From positions 1,651 to 12,830 of the forward strand of contig JACQWU010000057.1 of the NCBI GenBank assembly GCA_016209155.1: a stretch of 11,180 nucleotides of DNA. The letters are read 5' to 3'. This DNA is from Candidatus Desantisiibacteriota bacterium (GTDB lineage Bacteria > JACRDZ01). Below the pieces are notes generated by a model, which saw only the letters and a list, made by a program, of their open reading frames with translations, was not told the DNA's origin and ran no database searches. Within the stretch, counting starts at the first letter, position 1. Each line of letters opens with the position of its first letter. The translations under genes and the position numbers were made by a program. Shown in pieces: positions 6,968-11,180 of this stretch.

Positions 6968-7653
6968 ATGAAAGTTGTTATTTTAGCAGGCGGATTGGGA
7001 ACACGTTTAAGTGAAGAAACAGATTTAAAACCTAAACCTATGGTTGAAATAGGATCAAAACCTATCTTATGGCATATCATGAAAACATATTCTTTTTATG
7101 GATTCAATGATTTTATTATATGTCTTGGATATAAGGGGTATCTTATTAAAGAATTTTTTTTTTTTTTTTTTTATCATACGGAGGAAGAATAAAGAGAATT
7201 AAATCTTATTTAAATAATGAGACTTTTATGCTTACATATGGTGATGGTGTCGGGAATATAAAAATTCCCGAATTGCTTGATTATCATAAAAAACATGGTA
7301 AATATGCAACAGTAACAGCTGTACAGCCAACAGGAAGATTTGGCGCACTTAATATGGATAAAAATAACAATGTACTTTCTTTTATTGAAAAACCTAAAGG
7401 TGATGCAAAAGATGATGATACTTCATGGGTAAATGCCGGATTTTTTGTTTTGGAACCTAAAATTTTAGATTATATTAAAGATGATGATTGCTTTTGGGAA
7501 AGAGAACCGCTGGAAAATATAGCTAAAGATAATAATCTTATTGCATATAAACATTTTGGATTCTGGAGACCTATGGACACCTTAAGAGATAAAAATGAAT
7601 TGGAGAATTATTGGAATTCAGGTAAAGCAGAATGGAAAATCTGGAATGATTAG
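6968..7653 (+). pseudogene. rfbF: Glucose-1-phosphate cytidylyltransferase, disrupted by frameshift and internal loss
   Basis: The family makes CDP-glucose from CTP and glucose 1-phosphate, the first step to CDP-3,6-dideoxyhexoses. The start at 6968 is set by AGGAG 7 nt upstream and by the family N-terminus MKVVILAGG. Residues 7-25 carry the nucleotidyltransferase signature [20 protein letters not shown], with GYKGYLIKE at 54-62. The frame then enters 19 T and ends at TAA 7190-7192 (74 residues). Family similarity resumes in another frame just after the T run ([10 protein letters not shown] from 7180, then LTYGDG, GRFGAL, NAGFFVLEP, FWRPMDTLRDK) and ends at 7653. About 30-35 residues normally between KEYF and TGGRLKR, including the conserved EPW..TLVDTG segment, are absent, so correcting the frame alone would not restore a normal enzyme. 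Family length is near 257; about 228 codons remain. Genuine decay, a phase-variable tract and assembly error are all possible. Confidence 0.88.
7154..7172 (+). repeat. Homopolymer run of 19 T inside rfbF
   Basis: Nineteen consecutive T lie exactly at the junction where rfbF changes frame. The upstream frame reads them as six Phe codons plus one base. A run of 17 or 20 T would join the upstream frame to the downstream rfbF frame; 19 does not. Such a tract is prone to replication and transcription slippage, and to read and assembly errors. Confidence 0.95.
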
Positions 7654-8725
7654 CCAATTTGAAGATATATATAAAGGTAAAACTGTCCTTGTAACCGGGC
7701 ATACAGGTTTTAAAGGATCCTGGCTTTGTTTATGGCTCAAGGAACTTGGCGCAAAAGTTATTGGATATGCTCTTCTGCCTCAAACAAATCCTAATCACAT
7801 TGACTTATTAAATCTTAATATCACATCAATTACAGGAAATATCAAAAATCCTGATAAATTAGATGCTATCTTTAAAAAATACAAACCGGAGATAGTTTTT
7901 CATCTTGCCGCACAACCTTTAGTGCGTTATTCCTACTTAAATCCTGTTGAAACATTCGAAACAAATGTAATGGGAACGATAAATATTTTTGAAACCTGCA
8001 GAAATACGAAATCTGTAAAAGCAATAATAAATATTACAAGTGATAAATGTTATGCAAATAAGGAATGGGTATGGGGCTACAGAGAGATCGATCCAATGGG
8101 AGGATTTGATCCTTATAGCGCGTCAAAAGGATGCAGTGAACTCGTAACCGTCTCATACAGAAATTCTTTTTTTACCGGCAATACACTTTTAGCCAGCACA
8201 AGAGCAGGAAATGTTATCGGCGGAGGAGACTGGGCAGAAGATAGGATCGTACCTGATATTATGAAAGCTGTAAATATTAAAGAAAAAGTACTTATAAGAA
8301 ATCCCGAAGCAACCCGTCCATGGCAGTATGTGCTTGAACCTCTATCAGGGTATTTATTGCTCGGGCAAAAATTATTAGAAGGTAAAAAAGAATTTTCCGA
8401 TGCCTGGAATTTTGGCCCCAAAGATGAAAATAATGTTAAGGTTGAAACTCTTGTGAAAAATTTTAAAAAGCATTGGAATAAAATAGATTATAAAATAAAA
8501 ATCAATAAAAACAATCCTCATGAAGCCGGTTTTTTAAAACTTGACTGGTCAAAAGCGCTTTTAAAAATGAAATGGATGCCTAACTGGGATTTTAATAAAA
8601 CAATTGAAATGACCGTAAAATGGTATAAAGAATTTTATGAGAATAAAAAGATTATCAGTCTTTATACTTTAAATGAATATATAAAAGATGCTGAAAGCAA
8701 AAATCTGGAATGGATTAAGAAATAG
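7646..8725 (+). CDS. rfbG: CDP-glucose 4,6-dehydratase
   Basis: It converts CDP-D-glucose to CDP-4-dehydro-6-deoxy-D-glucose with bound NAD+, a short-chain dehydrogenase/reductase fold acting in the cytoplasm. The ATG at 7646 was chosen over the in-frame ATG at 7595 because it gives 359 residues, the usual family length, and puts the Rossmann motif TGHTGFKGSW at residues 17-26. The start overlaps the rfbF stop by 8 nt, suggesting translational coupling. Further family marks are HLAAQPLVR (86-94), NITSDKCY (129-136) with catalytic-region S132, D133 and K134, WVWGYRE (141-147), the Y157-x3-K161 pair in DPYSASKGCSE, RAGNVIGGGDWAEDR (186-200), and RPWQYVLEPLSGY (224-236). The loop before LLASTRAGN is several residues shorter than in Salmonella RfbG, within normal variation. 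The gene looks intact, unlike its two neighbours, and continues to rfbH after 5 nt. Confidence 0.95.
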   Translation: MISQFEDIYKGKTVLVTGHTGFKGSWLCLWLKELGAKVIGYALLPQTNPNHIDLLNLNITSITGNIKNPDKLDAIFKKYKPEIVFHLAAQPLVRYSYLNPVETFETNVMGTINIFETCRNTKSVKAIINITSDKCYANKEWVWGYREIDPMGGFDPYSASKGCSELVTVSYRNSFFTGNTLLASTRAGNVIGGGDWAEDRIVPDIMKAVNIKEKVLIRNPEATRPWQYVLEPLSGYLLLGQKLLEGKKEFSDAWNFGPKDENNVKVETLVKNFKKHWNKIDYKIKINKNNPHEAGFLKLDWSKALLKMKWMPNWDFNKTIEMTVKWYKEFYENKKIISLYTLNEYIKDAESKNLEWIKK

Positions 8726-8730
8726 ATATA

Positions 8731-10269
8731 ATGACAAATATGAAACATATTGGCAAATTATTCAAAATTTCATTACCGGGCAAAACTGCGGATAAAATAG
8801 CTTTAGCCATATCCGAACTTGATAATAACGGTTATATAGAATTTTTACTAATACTTCCTCATAAAACAAAAACACACAATAAAGTCATTCCTATCCCGCA
8901 TGGTATTTTAAAAACCGAATCTGTTTTAGACATTACTAATAAACAAATTCTAAACTGTTCTGTTATAAATAAAGAAATTGGAGAAGTTGAGAGCAGCTTT
9001 CTTGAAAAAGTTTTACGAAAAATAATTTCAAATTATACTGCTTGTTATTATAATTCCGTTCACGCTTCCGGCAAAAAAGCAGAATTCATTCCGGGAAAAT
9101 CCAAAATTCCCTATGCAGGCCGTATCTTCGATGAAAAAGAAATAATTGAACTTGTAAACAGCTCTCTTGATTTCTGGTTGACAGCAGGTAAATATGCGAA
9201 TAAATTTGAAAAAAAACTGGCAGACTTTTTAGGAGTAAAATATTGTTCTCTTACTAATTCGGGATCATCTGCCAACCTTCTGGCATTTATGGCTTTGACA
9301 TCTCATAAACTTGGCGATAAAAGAATAAAAAAAGGCGATGAAATACTAACTGTTGCGGCAGGTTTTCCAACAACCATCACACCGGTTATACAATTCGGTG
9401 CTGTTCCCGTATTTGTTGATGTAACTTTGCCTTATTATAATATAGACTGTACAAAATTAAAAGAAGAATTCTGCAAAAAACATAATCTCTGGTTAATTGA
9501 AGATAACTGCGATGCACTCGGTTCAAAATATTTGCATAATAAAAAATGGAAATATACTGGAACATTTGGACATATTGCCACATCAAGCTTCTATCCGCCT
9601 CATCATATTACTATGGGCGAAGGCGGAGCAGTTTATACAAATGACCCTCTTCTTAAACTTATTGTGGAATCCTTACGCGATTGGGGAAGGGACTGCTGGT
9701 GCACAAGCGGGCATGACAATACCTGTAGTAAAAGATTCAAATGGCAGATGGGCGACCTCCCTTATGGTTATGATCATAAATATATTTATTCCCATTTTGG
9801 ATATAATTTAAAAGCAACAGATATGCAGGCCGCGATTGGATGTATCCAACTGGAAAAATTACCTGATTTTATTAAAGCAAGGCAAAGGAACTGGAAACTT
9901 TTAAAAGAAGGATTACATGATTTATCCGAAACATTTATTCTCCCTGAACCCACTCCTTCTTCAGATCCAAGCTGGTTCGGCTTTATGCTTACATTGAAAG
10001 ATAATACTTCATTTACCAGAGATGAAATTGTAAAACATCTTGAATCAAACGGAATACAAACAAGGATGCTTTTTGCAGGCAATATAATAAAACATCCATG
10101 TTTTGATGAAATGAGAAAAAACAAAACAGGCTACCGTATCGCAGGTGATCTTATAAATACGGATAAAATAATGAACAATACATTCTGGATTGGAGTATAT
10201 CCGGGGCTTGAGCGTAACAGAATAGAATTCATCATAGAAACAATTAAAAAATTCAGGTGTATAGACTGA
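8731..10269 (+). CDS. rfbH: CDP-4-dehydro-6-deoxyglucose 3-dehydrase (E1), extended N-terminus and internal deletion
   Basis: The family removes the C3 hydroxyl of CDP-4-keto-6-deoxyglucose using PMP and a [2Fe-2S] cluster, in an aminotransferase-like fold. Seen here: NSGSSANLLA (176-185), TVAAGFPTT (207-215), IED (256-258, PLP-nitrogen Asp D258), FYPPHHITMGEGG (287-299) with His (H291 by alignment) in place of the usual PLP lysine, and cluster cysteines C260, C322, C324 and C332 (the family's C-X1-C-X7-C kept). Two oddities stand out. Residues 1 to about 88 have no counterpart in usual RfbH (437 residues) and are unrecognised. Between YYNID (235-239) and HNLWLIED (251-258) about 25 conserved residues, including the AHTLGN strand, are missing in frame. 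H281 replaces the usual Asp in FGD. Activity is doubtful if the deletion is real. No clear ribosome site precedes 8731; an ATG at 8740 is possible, and coupling to rfbG is likely. Confidence 0.88.
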   Translation: MTNMKHIGKLFKISLPGKTADKIALAISELDNNGYIEFLLILPHKTKTHNKVIPIPHGILKTESVLDITNKQILNCSVINKEIGEVESSFLEKVLRKIISNYTACYYNSVHASGKKAEFIPGKSKIPYAGRIFDEKEIIELVNSSLDFWLTAGKYANKFEKKLADFLGVKYCSLTNSGSSANLLAFMALTSHKLGDKRIKKGDEILTVAAGFPTTITPVIQFGAVPVFVDVTLPYYNIDCTKLKEEFCKKHNLWLIEDNCDALGSKYLHNKKWKYTGTFGHIATSSFYPPHHITMGEGGAVYTNDPLLKLIVESLRDWGRDCWCTSGHDNTCSKRFKWQMGDLPYGYDHKYIYSHFGYNLKATDMQAAIGCIQLEKLPDFIKARQRNWKLLKEGLHDLSETFILPEPTPSSDPSWFGFMLTLKDNTSFTRDEIVKHLESNGIQTRMLFAGNIIKHPCFDEMRKNKTGYRIAGDLINTDKIMNNTFWIGVYPGLERNRIEFIIETIKKFRCID

Positions 10270-10335
10270 AGGCTGAAGGCTTTTAGGTACAAATCATTAT
10301 GTTATGGCTAACATCCTTCAGCCTAAATACCTAAA
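10267..10335. repeat. Interlocked inverted-repeat element between rfbH and the hydrolase gene
   Basis: GGCTGAAGG (10271-10279) pairs perfectly with CCTTCAGCC (10315-10323), and TTTAGGTA (10282-10289) pairs perfectly with TACCTAAA (10328-10335). The order is A-B-A'-B', so both stems together would form a pseudoknot-like fold rather than one nested hairpin. The left end also holds a tandem TGAAGGC TGAAGGC (10267-10280) that contains the rfbH stop codon. The right end abuts the GAGGA ribosome site of the hydrolase gene. It may be a small dispersed repeat, an rfbH terminator without a T tract, or a leader structure. Confidence 0.55.
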
Positions 10336-10345
10336 GAGGAATACA

Positions 10346-11089
10346 ATGCAAATAATTTTTCTTGGAACAAATGGATGGTATGATACCAAAACCGGTGACA
10401 CCGTAAGTACATTAATCAAAACAAATGATTATTATATAATATTTGATGCCGGTAATGGCATCAATAAAGTATATGATCACTGTAGTGAACCAAAACCCGC
10501 GTATCTATTCTTAAGCCATTTTCATCTTGACCATATTTCCGGATTACATACTTTAGTCAGGTTGAAATGTTTTAAAAATTTAACTATCTTTGGACCGGAA
10601 GGAATAAAAGAAGCTTTAAATACAATACTCAACGATCCATTTTCCATTCCGCTTTCTGCTTTACCATTTAAAACAAAAGTATATGCTTTACCAAAAGAAA
10701 CCCCAGATTTGCCATTCAACATGGAAACCAGACATCTTAGACATGCTTCAAGAACATTGGGATATAGAATCACAATAGATAAAAAAACAGTTGCATACTG
10801 CTCTGATACCGGTTATTGTGAAAATGCTGTTTTACTTGCCAAAAATTCAGATCTTTTGATTACAGAATGTGCATACAAAAGCGGACAAATCGATGAAAGC
10901 TGGCCTCATTTAAATCCTGAAGTTGCCGCGCAAATCGCAAAAGAAGCGTCTGCCAGACAATTGGTTTTGATCCATTTTGACGCAGCACTTTATAAAACCA
11001 TGAAAGAAAGAAAAGAAGCTGAAAAAACAGCCAAAAAAATATTCAAAAATACATTTGCTGCAAAAGATAATTTATCCATTGAAATATAA
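10346..11089 (+). CDS. Metallo-beta-lactamase-fold hydrolase (RNase Z / phosphodiesterase-like)
   Basis: This is a soluble 247-residue enzyme of the metallo-beta-lactamase superfamily. The start at 10346 is chosen over the in-frame ATG at 10304 because GAGG lies 6-7 nt before it and the family strand MQIIFLGT begins there. Metal-binding marks are the SHFHLDH motif with H58, H60, D62 and H63, then H133 (RHASRTLGYR), D154 (YCSDTGY) and H210 (LVLIHF). The order and the H.{5}GYR and SDTGY spacing resemble the RNase Z/ELAC and PhnP-like branch that cleaves phosphodiesters. The substrate cannot be told. There is no signal peptide, so it is cytoplasmic. It follows rfbH by 76 nt and is not a known step of dideoxyhexose synthesis, so it may be an unrelated passenger at the edge of the sugar locus. 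A true tRNA-processing RNase Z is possible, but the usual exosite arm was not identified. Confidence 0.85.
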   Translation: MQIIFLGTNGWYDTKTGDTVSTLIKTNDYYIIFDAGNGINKVYDHCSEPKPAYLFLSHFHLDHISGLHTLVRLKCFKNLTIFGPEGIKEALNTILNDPFSIPLSALPFKTKVYALPKETPDLPFNMETRHLRHASRTLGYRITIDKKTVAYCSDTGYCENAVLLAKNSDLLITECAYKSGQIDESWPHLNPEVAAQIAKEASARQLVLIHFDAALYKTMKERKEAEKTAKKIFKNTFAAKDNLSIEI

Positions 11090-11180
11090 GTATCATACCC
11101 AAAACAAACCTTATTATTTAACCACAGGCATGGAGACACAGAGTATTTTTATTACAATACAATGATACAAGTTTTAAGCA
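11090..11180. other. Non-coding tail with a short ACCACAG...GGAGACACAGAG element
   Basis: No gene, and no clear terminator for the hydrolase gene, is visible in these 91 bases. Positions 11121-11143 read ACCACAGGCATGGAGACACAGAG, which resembles the degenerate 'ccacagagacacagag' intergenic repeats seen in many environmental bacterial genomes. Only one incomplete copy is present before the window ends, so the assignment is tentative. Confidence 0.35.

Noticed and set aside
7228-7653. Reading the rfbF 3' part as an independent gene starting at ATG 7228
   Set aside because: Family similarity extends upstream of this ATG in the same frame to about 7180, and there is no good ribosome site, so it is the tail of the broken rfbF.
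9497-9811. Plus-strand 104-codon frame inside rfbH
   Set aside because: Out of frame with conserved RfbH motifs (H291, C322, C324, C332), so a shadow. It does not start at the deletion join and does not explain it as a frameshift.
10304-10345. Upstream ATG at 10304 for the hydrolase gene
   Set aside because: It has no ribosome site, lies in the inverted-repeat element, and adds 14 residues before the conserved first strand; the ATG at 10346 has GAGG in place.

Overview
The window is AT-rich (roughly a third G+C by eye) and densely coding. It looks like a Gram-negative anaerobe with heavy investment in multiheme c-type cytochromes. Desulfobacterota (Geobacter-like or sulfate-reducing), Nitrospirota and deep-branching cytochrome-rich lineages would all fit, and the sequence alone does not decide between them. 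Ribosome binding sites are mostly good AGGAG-type sites.

Region 1, positions 1-6732, all on the minus strand, is an electron-transfer locus. In transcription order it holds a 15-heme periplasmic or extracellular cytochrome (6732-5005), an octaheme-like cytochrome with a C-terminal membrane anchor (4951-3677), a diheme cytochrome b of the FdnI/b561 type (3610-2807) and a triheme cytochrome (2752-1880). A hairpin at 1805-1848 follows, then a secreted six-repeat NHL propeller (1768-827) and another multiheme cytochrome that runs off the left edge (792-1). There are 30 classical CXXCH sites, plus one CX3CH and one candidate CX14CH. The b-cytochrome with its anchored multiheme partner resembles, in architecture, the quinol-oxidising Cbc-type complexes of Geobacter. 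The simplest reading is a path from the quinone pool into the periplasm and perhaps outward. No outer-membrane porin, terminal reductase or cytochrome maturation gene is visible.

Region 2, positions 6733-6967, is a divergent control region. It has a good sigma70-type promoter facing each way, and an 18-bp inverted repeat (TGTAA-N8-TTACA) lies almost exactly midway between their -35 boxes.

Region 3, positions 6968-10269, plus strand, is a CDP-3,6-dideoxyhexose (O-antigen sugar) gene set: rfbF, rfbG and rfbH. rfbG looks intact. rfbF is broken at a run of 19 T, where the frame changes and about 30-35 conserved residues are missing. rfbH has an in-frame loss of about 25 conserved core residues, and an unrecognised N-terminal extension of about 90 residues. 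Two central lesions in neighbouring genes of one pathway point to decay of the locus or to local assembly error. The reductase partner and the downstream sugar genes are absent from the window.

Region 4, positions 10270-11180, holds a small interlocked inverted-repeat element, a metallo-beta-lactamase-fold hydrolase (10346-11089) and a non-coding tail with a short 'ACCACAG...GGAGACACAGAG' element.
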